64,000 nucleotides of DNA from Thauera sp. 2A1 (GCF_009469595.2 NZ_SSXV01000005.1:62001-126000), one strand, 5' to 3'; numbered from the stretch's first letter, positions 42,483-54,420 are shown. Made by a program: numbers and translations. Notes: generated from the letters alone by a model not told the origin.

Positions 42483-44491
42483 ACGACACATTGAACAGCC
42501 TCGATCTGGCGGGCCTGTCCGAGTCGGTCGACCTCGAGTGCAAGGCCGCCCAGGGACGCGATGGGCGCGGCGAGTTGCCGGACGATTTCTGGAAGAGCTA
42601 CAGCGCCATGGCCAACACCGATGGCGGTGTGATCTTGCTGGGTGTGCGGGAGAAACCGCCCGGCAGCTTTCACGCGCTCGGCCTCGCCGAGCTCGAGCGC
42701 GTACGCAAGGCGCTGTGGGACAACCTGCATAACCGCAAGCAGATCAGCATCAACCTGCTCGGCGAGCAGGACATCGACCCCATCACCGTCGACGACAAGA
42801 CCGTGCTGCGCATCCGGGTGCCGCGCGCGCCTCGTCAGTCGCGGCCGGTTCACCTCGGCAACAACCCTTTCGGCGGCACCTACCTGCGCCGTCACGAAGG
42901 TGACTACGCCGCAGACGATGAAGCGGTGCGCCGCTTGCTTGCGGAGCGGATCGAAGACTCGCGCGACGAGCGGGTTCTCAAGGGCTTCGACTTCGGCGAC
43001 CTCGACCCGGACTCGATCGCGGCTTACCGCAACCGCTTCGCCGCGGTCAAGCCGGGCCACGTCTGGACCGATCTTCCGCTGCCCGATTTTCTCGAACGCA
43101 TCGGCGCCTGGGGCCGGAACCGCGAGGAAGGCATCAGCGGGCTGCGTCTGGCCGGTCTGCTGATGTTCGGGCGGGCCGAAGTGATCCGCGATGCCCTGCC
43201 GCATTACATGGTCGACTATCAGGAGCGGCCGGAGGCCCGCACCGAACGACGCTGGATCGATCGGCTGGTGCCGGACGGAAGCTGGTCGGGCAACGTGTAT
43301 GACTTCTTCCGCAAGGTCTACCAGAAGCTGACCGCCGACCTGAAGGTGCCTTTCCAGTTGCAGTCGGGGCAACGCATCGAAGACACGCCTGTACACGAGG
43401 CCTTGCGCGAGGCCTTGGTCAATACGCTCATCCACGCCGATTTTTCGGGCCGGGTTTCGGTGCTGGTCGTCAAGCGCCCGGACATGTTCGGCTTCCGCAA
43501 TCCGGGGCGCATGCGCATTCCGCCCGAGCTCGCGATCCATGGCGGCAACAGCGACTGCCGCAACCGGCGGCTGCAGACCATGTTCCAGTTGGTGGGATAT
43601 GGCGACCACGCCGGGTCCGGGTTGCCGAAAATCTACCGCAACTGGGCAGGCCAGCATTGGCGCCGGCCGGTGCTCTACGAACTGGCCGAGCCAGAACAGA
43701 CGCTGATGGAATTGCGCATGAGCAGTCTCGTGCCGGAGCGGGCAGTCGCCGAATTGACCACACGACTGGGCAATCAGTTTGCCGCACAGGCGGAGACCGG
43801 ACGTCTCGCGCTGATCACGGCTCAGGTGGAAGGACTGGTCAGTCACGACCGGCTCAAGCAGATCACGACCGATCACCCGGCAGATCTCACGAAACTGCTT
43901 GGGCAATTGGTGCGCGACGGCCTGCTGATCCCGGACGGCACGGGGCGAGGCATGGTCTACTTCCTCCCCTGGCACCGCCAGACGATGGCGGCGGCCTTCG
44001 ATGCGACGGATTTCGGGAGCCGAATGCCTGGAGCCGAACCACCGGAGCTCGGTATCGAACCACCGGAGCTCGGTATCGAACCACCGGAGCTCGGTATCGA
44101 ACCACCGGAGCTCGGTATCGAACCACCGGAGCTCGGCGCCAAACCACCGGAGTCCGATACCAAACCACCGGAGCTCGCAACCTATCACGACTGGAACGCC
44201 ATTCCGGCCGATCTGCAGGAAGCGTTGCTGAAATTGGCCGCGCCGGTTGCGCGGCGGCGGCGGACGAGTGCGGAGATCCTGCGCACCACCATCAGGACGC
44301 TGTGCACCGGGCGTTTCCTCGGACTACGGGTTCTGGCGCACGCCCTGCAGCGCGACGCCGACGACCTGCGCAAGCGCACGCTGACCCCCATGGTCCAGGA
44401 AGGCGCGCTGCTTCCCGCCTTCGCCTCGACGCGCGATCCGCGTCAGGCATACACCGCCGCGGTGACGGACACGACAAGACTCGACAGTTGA
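42479..44491 (+). CDS. AlbA_2 (Schlafen-type) / ATP-binding protein of the type I locus
   Basis: 670-aa protein. The N-terminal AlbA_2 domain reads ESVDLECKAAQGRDGRGELP, SYSAMANTDGGVILLGVREK. A histidine-kinase-like ATP-binding domain (about 300-390) follows: EALREALVNTLIHADFSGRV, FGFRNPGRMRIPPEL, GDHAGSGLPKIYRNW. Then winged-helix-like segments and a seven-unit repeat of EPPELGI type (residues 520-567). Such proteins often lie inside type I R-M operons as accessory regulators or phage-response factors; the exact job is unknown. It overlaps hsdM (TTGA). Intact although its R-M neighbours are broken. Confidence 0.8.
   Translation: MNDTLNSLDLAGLSESVDLECKAAQGRDGRGELPDDFWKSYSAMANTDGGVILLGVREKPPGSFHALGLAELERVRKALWDNLHNRKQISINLLGEQDIDPITVDDKTVLRIRVPRAPRQSRPVHLGNNPFGGTYLRRHEGDYAADDEAVRRLLAERIEDSRDERVLKGFDFGDLDPDSIAAYRNRFAAVKPGHVWTDLPLPDFLERIGAWGRNREEGISGLRLAGLLMFGRAEVIRDALPHYMVDYQERPEARTERRWIDRLVPDGSWSGNVYDFFRKVYQKLTADLKVPFQLQSGQRIEDTPVHEALREALVNTLIHADFSGRVSVLVVKRPDMFGFRNPGRMRIPPELAIHGGNSDCRNRRLQTMFQLVGYGDHAGSGLPKIYRNWAGQHWRRPVLYELAEPEQTLMELRMSSLVPERAVAELTTRLGNQFAAQAETGRLALITAQVEGLVSHDRLKQITTDHPADLTKLLGQLVRDGLLIPDGTGRGMVYFLPWHRQTMAAAFDATDFGSRMPGAEPPELGIEPPELGIEPPELGIEPPELGIEPPELGAKPPESDTKPPELATYHDWNAIPADLQEALLKLAAPVARRRRTSAEILRTTIRTLCTGRFLGLRVLAHALQRDADDLRKRTLTPMVQEGALLPAFASTRDPRQAYTAAVTDTTRLDS
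44033..44179 (+). repeat. Seven tandem 21-bp repeats inside the AlbA_2 gene
   Basis: Unit GGTATCGAACCACCGGAGCTC coding for GIEPPEL. The middle four units are nearly identical; the first and the last two are variants (AKPPESD, TKPPELA). The unit is a multiple of three, so changes in copy number keep the frame. Encodes a probable Pro-rich flexible hinge between domains. Confidence 0.9.
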
Positions 44492-45155
44492 ACACCGCCT
44501 CCCTCATCCAGAAAGTCTGGAACTTCTGCCACACCCTCAAGGACGACGGGGTGGGCTACGGCGACTACCTGGAGCAGCTCACCTACCTGCTGTTCCTGAA
44601 GATGGCGCACGAGTTCGCCCAGGAGCCCTATGTGCGCGAAAGCCGCATCCCCCACGGCTACGACTGGGCCAGCCTGCGCGGCCGCACCGGCGAGCCGCTG
44701 GAGGCGCACTACCTCGCCACGCTGCACAGGCTTGGCGAGCAGCCCGGCATGCTCGGCGCGATCTTCTTCAAGGCGCAGAACAAGATCCAGGACCCAGCCA
44801 AGCTCGCGCGCCTGGTGCAGATGATCGACGCCGAGAACTGGGTCGGCATGGACACCGACGCCAAGGGCGACCTCTACGAAGGCCTGCTGCAGAAGAACGC
44901 CGAGGACACCAAGAGCGGGGCAGGGCAGTACTTCACCCCGCGCGCGCTGATCCAGGCCATGGTGGCCTGCATGCGCCCCGCGCCGATGAAGACCATCGCC
45001 GACCCGGCTTGCGGCACCGGCGGCTTCTTCCTCGCCGCCAACGAATGGCTGACCGGAACCGGCGAATGGATCCACCGCCACAGCGACTGGCTCGGCCACG
45101 AGGCGCAGCGACTCACCCGCACGCAGAAGGCCTTCCTGCGCGACGAGACCTTCCA
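44488..45155 (+). pseudogene. hsdM: HsdM of locus 2, 5' part, interrupted by the mercury transposon
   Basis: Starts at TTG 44488 (NTASLIQKVWNFCHTLKDDG) and reads through YGDYLEQLTYLLFLKMAHEF, SGAGQYFTPRALIQAMVACM and SAM motif I ADPACGTGGFFL to RDETFQ, where the transposon begins. The 3' part resumes at 54023, with the target TTCCA duplicated. Besides the insertion, an internal deletion removed motif IV and most of the catalytic domain (see 54023-54418), so the gene was dead or dying irrespective of the transposon. Confidence 0.9.
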
Positions 45156-45193
45156 GGGGTCAGCTCACGAAACGGAAAAAATCGTACGCTAAG
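45156..45193 (+). repeat. Left 38-bp terminal inverted repeat of the mer transposon
   Basis: GGGGTCAGCTCACGAAACGG at the outer end and CGTACGCTAAG at the inner end, the Tn3-family pattern. Contains the stop codon of ynfA. Confidence 0.95.
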
Positions 45194-45536
45194 CCTTGTC
45201 GTGCCAGCCCAGCACAATGATTGACATGCCAAGTAGCGCGACTCCAGCCCCAGCCCAATCCAGCGTGGACAGCTTCACGCCATCGACGACCCGAAGCCAA
45301 ACCAGCGCGGTAGCCACATAAACGCCGCCATAGGCGGCGTAGACGCGGCCACTGGCGGCTGGGTGTAACGTGAGCAGCCAAACGAACAGCGCCAAGCTCA
45401 TCGCTGCCGGAATCAGCAGCCACATTGGCCCGCCTTTGCGCAGCCACAGGTAAGGCAGAAAGCAGCCGACGATCTCCGCAAGCGCTGTTGCGATGAACAG
45501 TCCGGTCGTTTTCAGAATCAAGATCAGCAGCTCCAC
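45189..45536 (-). CDS. ynfA: YnfA/UPF0060-family small membrane protein
   Basis: 115-aa inner-membrane protein with four hydrophobic helices ([72 protein letters not shown]). YnfA proteins are related to small multidrug resistance transporters and are proposed efflux pumps. Here it is a passenger at the outer end of the transposon: its stop codon falls within the left terminal repeat and it begins 12 nt after the tnpA stop. It may gain expression from the tnpA transcript. Confidence 0.85.
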   Translation of the reverse strand: MELLILILKTTGLFIATALAEIVGCFLPYLWLRKGGPMWLLIPAAMSLALFVWLLTLHPAASGRVYAAYGGVYVATALVWLRVVDGVKLSTLDWAGAGVALLGMSIIVLGWHDKA

Positions 45537-45548
45537 AGTTGATAGACC

Positions 45549-48536
45549 TTACGAAGACATTGCCAGTGGTGCCCCTTCAAGCAAACGCAGCGGCCGGAAC
45601 TTGCCCTGCTCGACGTGTTTGTTCTGCCGCCAGATGTAGTCGCCGGTCAGGTTGATGTGCTCCCAACCGAGCGGCGAGAGGTGCGGTAACAGCTTTTCGT
45701 CGATGTCCTTGCCCGGGTCCCGCAGCGCCTGGACCGCCCGCTCCAGATAGACCGTGTTCCACAGTACGATGGCGGCCACCACCAGGTTGAGGCCGCTGGC
45801 GCGGTAGCGCTGGTTCTCGAAACTGCGGTCGCGGATTTCGCCGAGGCGGTTCAGGAACACGGCGCGGGCCAGCGCGTTCTTGGCCTCGCCCTTGTTCAAG
45901 CCGATCTGCACGCGGCGGCGCAGCTCGACGTTCTGCATCCAATCGAGCGCGAACAAGGTTCGCTCGATGCGCCCCAGCTCGCGCAAGGCCACGGCGAGGC
46001 CGTTCTGGCGCGGGTAGCTACCGAGCTTCCTGAGCATCAGCGAGGCCGTCACCGTGCCCTGCTTGATCGACGCCGCAAGGCGCAGGATTTCGTCCCAATG
46101 GGCGCGGATGTGCTTCACGTTGACGCTGCCGCCGATCAGGCCGGCGAGCGTCGGGTACTGCTTGGCGTCGCCGTGGATATACAGACGCTTGTCGGTCAGA
46201 TCGCGGATGCGCGGGGCAAAGCGGAAACCCAGCAGGTGCATCAGCGCGAACAGGTGATCGGTGAAGCCGGCCGTGTCAGTGTAGTGTTCTTCGATGCGCA
46301 GGTCGGATTCGTGGTACAGCAGCCCGTCCAGGACGTGGGTGGCGTCGCGCACCGTGGCGTTGATGACCTTGGTGTGGAACGGCGCGTACTGGTCGGAGAT
46401 ATGGGTGTAGAACTGCACGCCCGGTTCCTGGCCGTACTTCAGATTCACTTGGCCGGCGGCGTGCCCCCGGCCACCGGCCTTGAAGTTCTGGCCGTCCGAC
46501 GACGACGTGGTGCCGTCGCCCCAATAGGCGGCGAACGGCTGACGGAACTGCGCGTTGACCAGCTCGGCCAGCCCCGCCGAATAGGTCTCGTCGCGGATGT
46601 GCCACGCCTGCAACCAGGTCAGCTTGGCATAGGTCACGCCCGGGCAGGATTCGGCCATCTTGGAGAGCCCCAGGTTGATGGCGTCGGCCAGGATGGTCGT
46701 CAGCAGCAGGTGTTGATCGTCGGCCGCCGCGTCGCTCTTGAGGTGCTTGAAGTGGCGGCTGAACCCCGTCCAGCCATTGACTTCCAGCAGCAGCTCGGTG
46801 ATCTTCAGGTGCGGCAGCAGGCTGTACGCCTGCTGCATCAGCGCTTCGGCCTCGTCGGGCACGCCGTTGTCCAGCGGCGAAATCTTGAGCCGGCCGGTGC
46901 TGGTGATGGCGGCGTCGGGCAGCTCGTTGGCGGCGGCTAGCCGCTCGACGGTTGCTAGTTGCTCTTGCAGCACCGCGAGCCGCGCCTCCAGGAAGCGCTC
47001 GCAGTCGGTTGCGACGGCCAGGCCCAATTCCCGTTGGTCGCGCTGCGCCGCGAAACGCGGCGGCGGCAGCAGGTAGTCCTCGAAGTCCTTGAACTGGCGC
47101 GAGCCCTGCACCCAGATGTCGCCGGAGCGCAGCGAGTTTTTCAGCTCGGACAGCACGCACAGCTCGTAGAAGCGCCGATCCAACCCGTCTTCGTTGCGCA
47201 CCAGGCTTTCCCAGCGCTTGCGCACGAACGACGTGGGCGCATCGTCCGGCACCTTGCGCGCCTGGCGCTCGTTCATCCCTTTGAGCACATCTACGGCCGC
47301 GAGCAGCTCGCGTGCCGCCGGCGCGGCCTTCATGGTCAGCGCTTCCAGCAGGGCCGGCGTGTAGCGCCGGAGCTGGTTGAAGCCGTCGCCGACCAGCGCG
47401 AGGAAGTCGAAGCCTTCCGGCTGGGCCAGCAGCTCGGCCTCGGTGATGCTCTCGGTGAACACCCCCCACGGGATGATGGCCTCGATGGCGGCGAACGGAT
47501 CGCCGCCCGACTGCTTGGCTTCCAGCAGGGCGCGGCCGATGCGCGAGTAGAGCCGCACCTTGTCGTTGATCGCCTTGCCGGACTGCTGGAAGCGGTCGGC
47601 GTGGTTGCGCTTGGCCTTGCTGAACAGCGCGCCCATAAAACGGTCGTGCAGGTCGATGATCTCGTCGATCAGGGTGGCGCGGGTATCGAGAATCACCGCG
47701 GACAGTGTCGCATAGCGGCGGCTCGGCTCCAGGTCGCGCAGGTGCTGGGCCGTCATCTGTCCTCCTTCGCGGGCGAGCTTCAGCAGGCGGTTTTGGTGGA
47801 CGGTGTGCTCCAGCCCATCCGGCAACGCCAGGTCACGGAGGGTCTTCAGCCGCTCCAGGTGGGCCAGCACATGCTTGGGCTTGGGCGGGCCGGGCGGCTG
47901 GCGCAGCCAGATTAGCCCGCTGCCCTTGGTGCCCTCGCGGATCGCCAGCAGACCGTCGAGCGCACGGCGATGGTGATCGGCCAGCGGCGCGGTCAGCGCC
48001 GCGTACACCTGGCGCGTGCCGCGCGTGAGCGCCTCGCTACATACACGCTCGATGACATCGATGGCCGGCAGGATGATACGTTGCTGCCGCAGCAGCTCGA
48101 CCAGCGCTTCGGCCAGCACGATACCCCGGTCGGTCTGCTGGGCCAGCTCGGCGAGCTGGTGGACGAAGCGCCGGTAGTCGGCGGCCGCGAACGGCGTCAG
48201 CTTCAGCCACGCCTGTAACTCCAGCAGGTGCTCGCGCCGGGTTTCTGGCCGCTGTGCGTACTGCGGCCAGATGTCCGGCGCGATGCGCAATTGCCGGCCG
48301 ACGATGTTCAGCAAGGATGCGGGAGGCTCCGCGTCCGGCGGCAGAGCGAAGCCGGGATAGCGCAGGTAGCACAACTGCACCGCGAAGCCGAGCCGGTTGT
48401 GATTGCCGCGCCGCTGTCGGATCACCGATAGGTCGGGTTCGGAGAAGGTGTAATGCTGGATGAGTTCGTCGTCAGTGGCCGGGAAGGCGAGCAGGCCGGT
48501 GCGCTCGGCGGGCGTCAGCAAACTGCGACGGGGCAT
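45549..48536 (-). CDS. tnpA: Tn3-family transposase TnpA
   Basis: 995-aa transposase of the Tn21/Tn501 subgroup (members about 988 aa). Start ATG 48536 ([19 protein letters not shown]), two bases after the tnpR stop. N-terminal DNA-binding domains (DUF4158-like, [20 protein letters not shown]) lead to the DDE core: first Asp in [15 protein letters not shown], second in [11 protein letters not shown], Glu in [15 protein letters not shown]. It ends [13 protein letters not shown]. Complete and presumably active; performs replicative transposition to a cointegrate. Confidence 0.96.
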   Translation of the reverse strand: MPRRSLLTPAERTGLLAFPATDDELIQHYTFSEPDLSVIRQRRGNHNRLGFAVQLCYLRYPGFALPPDAEPPASLLNIVGRQLRIAPDIWPQYAQRPETRREHLLELQAWLKLTPFAAADYRRFVHQLAELAQQTDRGIVLAEALVELLRQQRIILPAIDVIERVCSEALTRGTRQVYAALTAPLADHHRRALDGLLAIREGTKGSGLIWLRQPPGPPKPKHVLAHLERLKTLRDLALPDGLEHTVHQNRLLKLAREGGQMTAQHLRDLEPSRRYATLSAVILDTRATLIDEIIDLHDRFMGALFSKAKRNHADRFQQSGKAINDKVRLYSRIGRALLEAKQSGGDPFAAIEAIIPWGVFTESITEAELLAQPEGFDFLALVGDGFNQLRRYTPALLEALTMKAAPAARELLAAVDVLKGMNERQARKVPDDAPTSFVRKRWESLVRNEDGLDRRFYELCVLSELKNSLRSGDIWVQGSRQFKDFEDYLLPPPRFAAQRDQRELGLAVATDCERFLEARLAVLQEQLATVERLAAANELPDAAITSTGRLKISPLDNGVPDEAEALMQQAYSLLPHLKITELLLEVNGWTGFSRHFKHLKSDAAADDQHLLLTTILADAINLGLSKMAESCPGVTYAKLTWLQAWHIRDETYSAGLAELVNAQFRQPFAAYWGDGTTSSSDGQNFKAGGRGHAAGQVNLKYGQEPGVQFYTHISDQYAPFHTKVINATVRDATHVLDGLLYHESDLRIEEHYTDTAGFTDHLFALMHLLGFRFAPRIRDLTDKRLYIHGDAKQYPTLAGLIGGSVNVKHIRAHWDEILRLAASIKQGTVTASLMLRKLGSYPRQNGLAVALRELGRIERTLFALDWMQNVELRRRVQIGLNKGEAKNALARAVFLNRLGEIRDRSFENQRYRASGLNLVVAAIVLWNTVYLERAVQALRDPGKDIDEKLLPHLSPLGWEHINLTGDYIWRQNKHVEQGKFRPLRLLEGAPLAMSS

Positions 48537-48538
48537 GG

Positions 48539-49099
48539 TCAGTCATCCGTTCTCAGGTATTGGTACAGGGTTTCGCGGCTGATGCCGAACTCGCGGGCGA
48601 GCTTGGCTTTCTGCTCGCCGGCGGCAGCCCGCCGGCGCAGCTCGGCCCCCCGTTCCGGCGACAGCGCCTTCTTGCGGCCCCGGTAGGCCCCGCGCTGCTT
48701 GGCGAGCGCGATCCCCTCGCGCTGCCGCTCGCGGATCAGGGCGCGCTCGAACTCGGCGAACGCGCCCATCACCGACAGCATCAGGTTCGCCATCGGCGAG
48801 TCCTCGCCGGTGAAGGTCAGGCTCTCCTTGACGAACTCGATGCGCACGCTGCGCCGGGTGAGCTTCTGCACCAGGCGGCGCAGGTCGTCGAGGTTGCGCG
48901 CCAGGCGGTCCATGCTGTGCACCACCACGGTGTCACCCTCGCGCACGAAGGCGAGCAGCCGTTCCAGCTCAGGGCGCTGGGTGTCCTTGCCCGACGCCTT
49001 GTCGGTGAACAGCCTGTCCACCGGCACATGCTCAAGCTGGCGTTCCGGGTTCTGATCGAAACTGCTGACGCGGACGTAGCCGATGCGCTGACCGTGCAA
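48539..49099 (-). CDS. tnpR: Serine resolvase TnpR
   Basis: 186-aa serine recombinase resolving cointegrates at res. Catalytic Ser in [11 protein letters not shown]; conserved [10 protein letters not shown] and [20 protein letters not shown] helices; C-terminal helix-turn-helix [19 protein letters not shown]. Normal length for Tn21-type resolvases. It precedes tnpA by 2 bp and begins next to the AT-richer res region. Confidence 0.95.
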   Translation of the reverse strand: MHGQRIGYVRVSSFDQNPERQLEHVPVDRLFTDKASGKDTQRPELERLLAFVREGDTVVVHSMDRLARNLDDLRRLVQKLTRRSVRIEFVKESLTFTGEDSPMANLMLSVMGAFAEFERALIRERQREGIALAKQRGAYRGRKKALSPERGAELRRRAAAGEQKAKLAREFGISRETLYQYLRTDD

Positions 49100-49229
49100 G
49101 GTGACCTCCTGAATGGAAAGTGTCAGGAAGAAATCTATAACCCTTGACGGGGCGTGTCAATCAATTCTGAATGTGACTCTATTCTGACGCTTTCGCGCGG
49201 GATGGTCTGACGCTAGGTTAGGGTATGCC
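49100..49229. other. res site region of the transposon
   Basis: 130-bp gap between tnpR and the EAL gene, AT-richer than the genes around it, where Tn21-type elements carry res. Contains repeated TCTGAC/TGTCA-like half sites, but subsites I-III were not delimited. Likely also holds the tnpR promoter. Confidence 0.6.
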
Positions 49230-50219
49230 TCAATCTGACAAATGCGGACCGCCGGCGACGTGAGCAGCGTCGGGTTCGGTCTCGGCCTTGGCGCGTGCCC
49301 GGAAGCGTTCATAGCAATCCAGCCCGCAGAAGTGCTCGACGTATTCCGCGCCTTCCGGGGTGAAGGCGGCATCGAGCGGAATCTCCTTGCAGCACACGCA
49401 GCAGGTAGCGGTGGACGGTTGGTTGGCGTTCATGATGGCGCTGCTCCTTTGGCTGACGAAGCAGGTGAACTCATCCGCCGGCATCGGCTTGGCGAACAGA
49501 AACCCCTGCCCCGCGTCGCAACCGGCGTTGCGCAACTGCGCGAGGCTCGCCGGGGTCTCGACGCCCTCGGCCACGACGTCCATGCCGAGACCGTGCGCGA
49601 GTTGGATCACGCTGCCGACGATGGTCCGGTCGCGGGTGTCATCCGCGAGGCCCGCAACGAACGATTGGTCGATCTTGAGCGTGGTGATCGGGCAGCATTT
49701 CAGGTGGCGCAGGCAGGAATAGCCCGTGCCGAAATCGTCGGCGGCAAAGCGCACGCCGATGGCGCGCAGCGAGTCGAAGACCGGAAAGGTGGCCGGATCG
49801 CCGAACGCGACCGATTCGGTCAACTCGATTTCCAGGTACTCGGCGGGCAGACCGGCATCGGTCAGTGCTTGTCTCACCTGCTCGCCGAATGCCGGCCCGA
49901 CCTGGCTTGCGGATACATTGACGGCCAATCGGAACGGCCGCCAATTCAACGCCAGCCAGCGCTGCATCTGACGGCAGGCTTCACCCAGCACCCACGCGCC
50001 GATTTCGGACATCAGCCCGGACGATTCGGCCAGTGGCAGGAACGCGCCCGGCGGCAGCAGGCCAAGGCTCGGGTGCCGCCAGCGCAACAGCGCTTCCGCG
50101 CCGGCAATTCGGCCGCGGCGCAGTTCGACGATGGGCTGGTAGTGCAGCTCAAGTTGCCGGTGCTCGGCCGCCTGGGCCAGTTGCGCCGCCGTCCAGCCAT
50201 CCGGCTCGTAAGCGCTCAT
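49230..50219 (-). CDS. EAL-domain protein with DUF3330 tail (urf2 of mer transposons)
   Basis: 329-aa protein from ATG 50219 ([20 protein letters not shown]). EAL phosphodiesterase domain: [76 protein letters not shown]. The c-di-GMP hydrolysis residues seem present, but activity in mer transposons is unproven. Residues about 265-329 form a Cys-rich DUF3330 tail ([29 protein letters not shown]). The length equals the common mer-transposon version. Overlaps merE by 4 nt, so it ends the mer transcript. Confidence 0.87.
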   Translation of the reverse strand: MSAYEPDGWTAAQLAQAAEHRQLELHYQPIVELRRGRIAGAEALLRWRHPSLGLLPPGAFLPLAESSGLMSEIGAWVLGEACRQMQRWLALNWRPFRLAVNVSASQVGPAFGEQVRQALTDAGLPAEYLEIELTESVAFGDPATFPVFDSLRAIGVRFAADDFGTGYSCLRHLKCCPITTLKIDQSFVAGLADDTRDRTIVGSVIQLAHGLGMDVVAEGVETPASLAQLRNAGCDAGQGFLFAKPMPADEFTCFVSQRSSAIMNANQPSTATCCVCCKEIPLDAAFTPEGAEYVEHFCGLDCYERFRARAKAETEPDAAHVAGGPHLSD

Positions 50220-50452
50220 GATCTTCCCTTGAACGCCCGCATCGCCCGCGCCAGGGACAGGACAAACAAGCCGGTCAAGCCGAGCGCCGCAATGCCCCAA
50301 TGCTCGCCGAGGAACGCCCCGGCGGTGGTGCCGGCGAGCACAACGGCGAGAATAGGCAAATGGCAGGGACAGGTGAGCACGGCAAGCGCACCCCACAGGT
50401 AGCCGGTAAGCGGCTTGCGTGTCTCGAGGGAAACTCGCTCCGAACTGTTCAT
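50216..50452 (-). CDS. merE: Mercury transport protein MerE
   Basis: 78-aa inner-membrane protein, start ATG 50452 ([20 protein letters not shown]). Two helices with the Cys pair in [16 protein letters not shown]. MerE moves inorganic and methylmercury across the membrane. Overlaps merD by 4 nt. Confidence 0.92.
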   Translation of the reverse strand: MNSSERVSLETRKPLTGYLWGALAVLTCPCHLPILAVVLAGTTAGAFLGEHWGIAALGLTGLFVLSLARAMRAFKGRS

Positions 50453-50805
50453 GCCGAAATCTCCGACGTGCTGTGCGCCAGTTCGGTCAACTGCGCGTCG
50501 AGCTTCGCCAGCGCCTGGCGTCGGCGCTCGACCTGCTGGCACAGGTCGGCCAGACGCGCCGACGCCTCATCGCCGTCAGCGGCGTCCAGTGCCCGGCACA
50601 ACCGCGTCAGCAGGTCGAGGCCGATGCCGGCCTCCAGGGCGGCTCGCACGAAACACAGCCGCTGCAAGGCGGCCGCGTCGAACACCCCGTAGCCGCCGGC
50701 GGTGCGCGCCACCGGCCGCAACAATCCACGCACCATGTAATCCCGCACGACATGCACGCTCACGCCTGCGTCATCAGCCAGTCGGGACACCGTGTAGGCG
50801 TTCAT
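50449..50805 (-). CDS. merD: MerD coregulator of the mer operon
   Basis: 118-aa MerR-like protein, start ATG 50805 ([20 protein letters not shown]). The helix-turn-helix is kept ([20 protein letters not shown]), but the C-terminal mercury cysteines of MerR are absent, as in all MerD. It displaces MerR from the operator to end induction. Starts 18 nt after merA. Confidence 0.92.
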   Translation of the reverse strand: MNAYTVSRLADDAGVSVHVVRDYMVRGLLRPVARTAGGYGVFDAAALQRLCFVRAALEAGIGLDLLTRLCRALDAADGDEASARLADLCQQVERRRQALAKLDAQLTELAHSTSEISA

Positions 50806-50822
50806 CGAACACCTCCTGTTCC

Positions 50823-52767
<1,945 letters not shown>

Positions 52768-52770
52768 GGC

Positions 52771-53046
52771 TTACTTCTTGAGGCCGGAGGGATAGCCGGC
52801 GTCGGCGGTGGCCTTGGTGAGAGCTTGGACGTTGGTCTTCGTATCGTCGAAGGTGACGACGGCCTCGAGCTTCTCGAAGCTCACCGCGGTCTTGCTCACG
52901 CCTTCGACCTTGGAGAGCGCTTTCTTGACCGTGATCGGGCAGGCGGCGCAAGTCATGCCGGGCACCGACAGCGTGACAGTCTGCGTGGCGGCCCACACCG
53001 GGGCAGCAACGGCGACGAGGACGAGGGAGGCAAACAGCTTTTTCAT
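52771..53046 (-). CDS. merP: Periplasmic mercury-binding protein MerP
   Basis: 91-aa protein, start ATG 53046 (MKKLFASLVLVAVAAPVWAA) with a signal peptide cleaved after about residue 19. Metal site GMTCAACPITVKKAL. Passes Hg(II) to MerT. Frame upstream of 53046 is merT shadow. Confidence 0.95.
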   Translation of the reverse strand: MKKLFASLVLVAVAAPVWAATQTVTLSVPGMTCAACPITVKKALSKVEGVSKTAVSFEKLEAVVTFDDTKTNVQALTKATADAGYPSGLKK

Positions 53047-53059
53047 GGCGAACTCCTGA

Positions 53060-53410
53060 TCAGTAGAAAAATGGCACGACGAAGGGAAAGGCGAGCGCGA
53101 CCAGAACCAGCGCGACCACGATCCAGAACATGAGCTTGTAGCTGCCCCGCACCTGTGGAATCGCGCACACCTCCCCCGGCTTGCAGGCTTGCACCGGGCG
53201 GAAGATGCGCCGGTAAGCAAAGAACAGCGCCACCAGCGCCGCGCCGATGAAGATCGGGCGGTATGGCTCCAGCACAGTCAGGTTGCCGATCCAGGCGCCG
53301 GAAAAGCCGAGCGCGACCAACACGAGGGGGCCGAGGCAGCAGGTCGAGGCGAGGATGGCCGCGACACCGCTGGTGGCCAGCGCGCCACGACCGTTCTTGG
53401 GTTCCGACAT
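53060..53410 (-). CDS. merT: Mercury transporter MerT
   Basis: 116-aa inner-membrane protein with three helices. Cys pair ASTCCLGPLVLVALG in the first helix and ACKPGEVCAIP in the periplasm-cytosol loop. First gene of the leftward mer operon, directly behind the MerR-controlled promoter. Confidence 0.95.
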   Translation of the reverse strand: MSEPKNGRGALATSGVAAILASTCCLGPLVLVALGFSGAWIGNLTVLEPYRPIFIGAALVALFFAYRRIFRPVQACKPGEVCAIPQVRGSYKLMFWIVVALVLVALAFPFVVPFFY

Positions 53411-53446
53411 AAAGCTTCTCCTTCCGGGTCTTTGCTTGATGTTGTA

Positions 53447-53477
53447 ACGTTACTGCCGTAGTCAACTACGGAGTCAA
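53447..53477 (-). promoter_or_regulatory. MerR-type mer promoter/operator
   Basis: Minus strand: -35 TTGACT (complement of 53472-53477), 19-bp spacer, -10 TAACGT (complement of 53447-53452). The overlong 19-bp spacer is the hallmark of MerR-activated promoters. The dyad CCGTAGT-N2-ACTACGG (53456-53471) fills the spacer and is the MerR site. merR starts 6 bp away on the opposite strand. Confidence 0.93.
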
Positions 53478-53482
53478 GCGGT

Positions 53483-53932
53483 ATGGAGAACGATCTGGAG
53501 AATCTGACCATCGGCGCCTTCGGCAAGGCGGCCGGGGTCAATGTGGAGACGATCCGGTTCTATCAGCACAAGGGCTTGCTGCCCGAGCCGGCGCGGCCCT
53601 ATGGCAGCATCCGCCGCTACGGCAGGGCGGATGTAGCACGGGTGAAGTTCGTGAAATCAGCCCAGCGGTTGGGGTTCAGCCTGGATGAGATCGCCGAGCT
53701 GCTGCGGCTGGAGGATGGCACCCACTGCGACGAAGCCAGCCGCCTGGCCGAGCACAAGCTCCAGGACGTGCGCGCCAAGCTGGCCGACCTGGCTCGCATG
53801 GAAATCGTCTTGTCCGAGCTTGTGTGTGCCTGCCATGCACGGAAGGGGAACGTGTCTTGCCCGCTGATTGCGTCGCTGCAAGGGGAGAAAGAACCTTGCA
53901 ATGTCGGTAGCCGAGAGGCGGCTACCCCTTAA
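53483..53932 (+). CDS. merR: Mercury-responsive regulator MerR
   Basis: 149-aa regulator. N-terminal winged helix [20 protein letters not shown] ... [20 protein letters not shown], dimer helix, and the three mercury cysteines in [17 protein letters not shown] and VSCPLI. Represses without and activates with Hg(II) at the 19-bp-spaced promoter. The stop lies within the inner inverted repeat copy (53928-53965). Confidence 0.95.
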   Translation: MENDLENLTIGAFGKAAGVNVETIRFYQHKGLLPEPARPYGSIRRYGRADVARVKFVKSAQRLGFSLDEIAELLRLEDGTHCDEASRLAEHKLQDVRAKLADLARMEIVLSELVCACHARKGNVSCPLIASLQGEKEPCNVGSREAATP

Positions 53933-53965
53933 CGTACGTTTTTTTCCGTTTTCTGAGACGACCCC
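53928..53965 (-). repeat. Second, internal 38-bp Tn21-type inverted repeat
   Basis: The complement starts GGGGTCGTCTCAGAAAACGG and ends ACGTACGTTAAG: a complete Tn3-family end 19 bp inside the outer right end, but of a different sequence type from the outer pair. It marks the original end of the mer-side transposon. Confidence 0.85.
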
Positions 53966-53984
53966 TTAAAGGGCACCTTCGGAC

Positions 53985-54022
53985 CTTAGCGTACGATTTT
54001 TCCCGTTTCGTGAGCTGACCCC
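53985..54022 (-). repeat. Right 38-bp terminal inverted repeat of the mer transposon
   Basis: Complement starts GGGGTCAGCTCACGAAACGG and ends CGTACGCTAAG; one mismatch to the left end. Followed by the TTCCA target copy. Confidence 0.95.
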
Positions 54023-54418
54023 TTCCACGGCAACGAGATCGTGGCGGCCACCCGCCGCCTATGCCTGATGAACCTCTTCCTGCACAACATCGGCGAGCTG
54101 GAAGGCGAGCCCTCGGTCGAGCGCGCGGATGCGCTGATCGCCGACCTGCGCGACTTCGTCGCCTGCTACAACCCGGCGAACCGCCACGAACGCAAGGAAA
54201 CCGAGCGCTTCCGCTACTTCGCCTATGAAGAGCTGATCGCCCGCGACAAGGCCAGCCTCGATGTGTTCTGGTTGAAGGACGACAGCCTGGACAAGCTCGA
54301 CGATCTGCCGCCGCCGGACGTGCTGCAGCAGGAGATCATCGAACACCTCGAAGCCGCGCTGGCCGCCTTCCGCGACGTGGCAGCGGCGTTGCCGAAGTTT
54401 GAAGGGCAGGGGCGCTAG
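54023..54418 (+). pseudogene. hsdM: HsdM of locus 2, 3' part after the transposon
   Basis: After the target copy TTCCA the frame reads GNEIVAATRRLCLMNLFLHN ... EDALIA-type sequence, then jumps to DLRDFVACYNPANRHERKET and FAYEELIARDKASLDVFWLK, the C-terminal end of HsdM, stopping at TAG 54416. The catalytic NPPF region that should stand between these two parts is missing: an internal deletion at about 54145. A 36-codon DUF5655-like remnant follows. Confidence 0.85.
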
Positions 54419-54420
54419 GC

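Noticed and set aside
44033..44179. Short tandem repeat considered as CRISPR array
   Set aside because: Units are 21 bp, contiguous without spacers and in frame within a gene; no cas genes anywhere.
42332..44188. 618-codon minus-strand frame opposite the AlbA_2 gene
   Set aside because: Its repeated sequence is just the mirror of the 21-bp repeat; no independent support.
45577..47469. Alternative-frame long ORFs inside tnpA
   Set aside because: Arg-rich mirror frames of the transposase gene.
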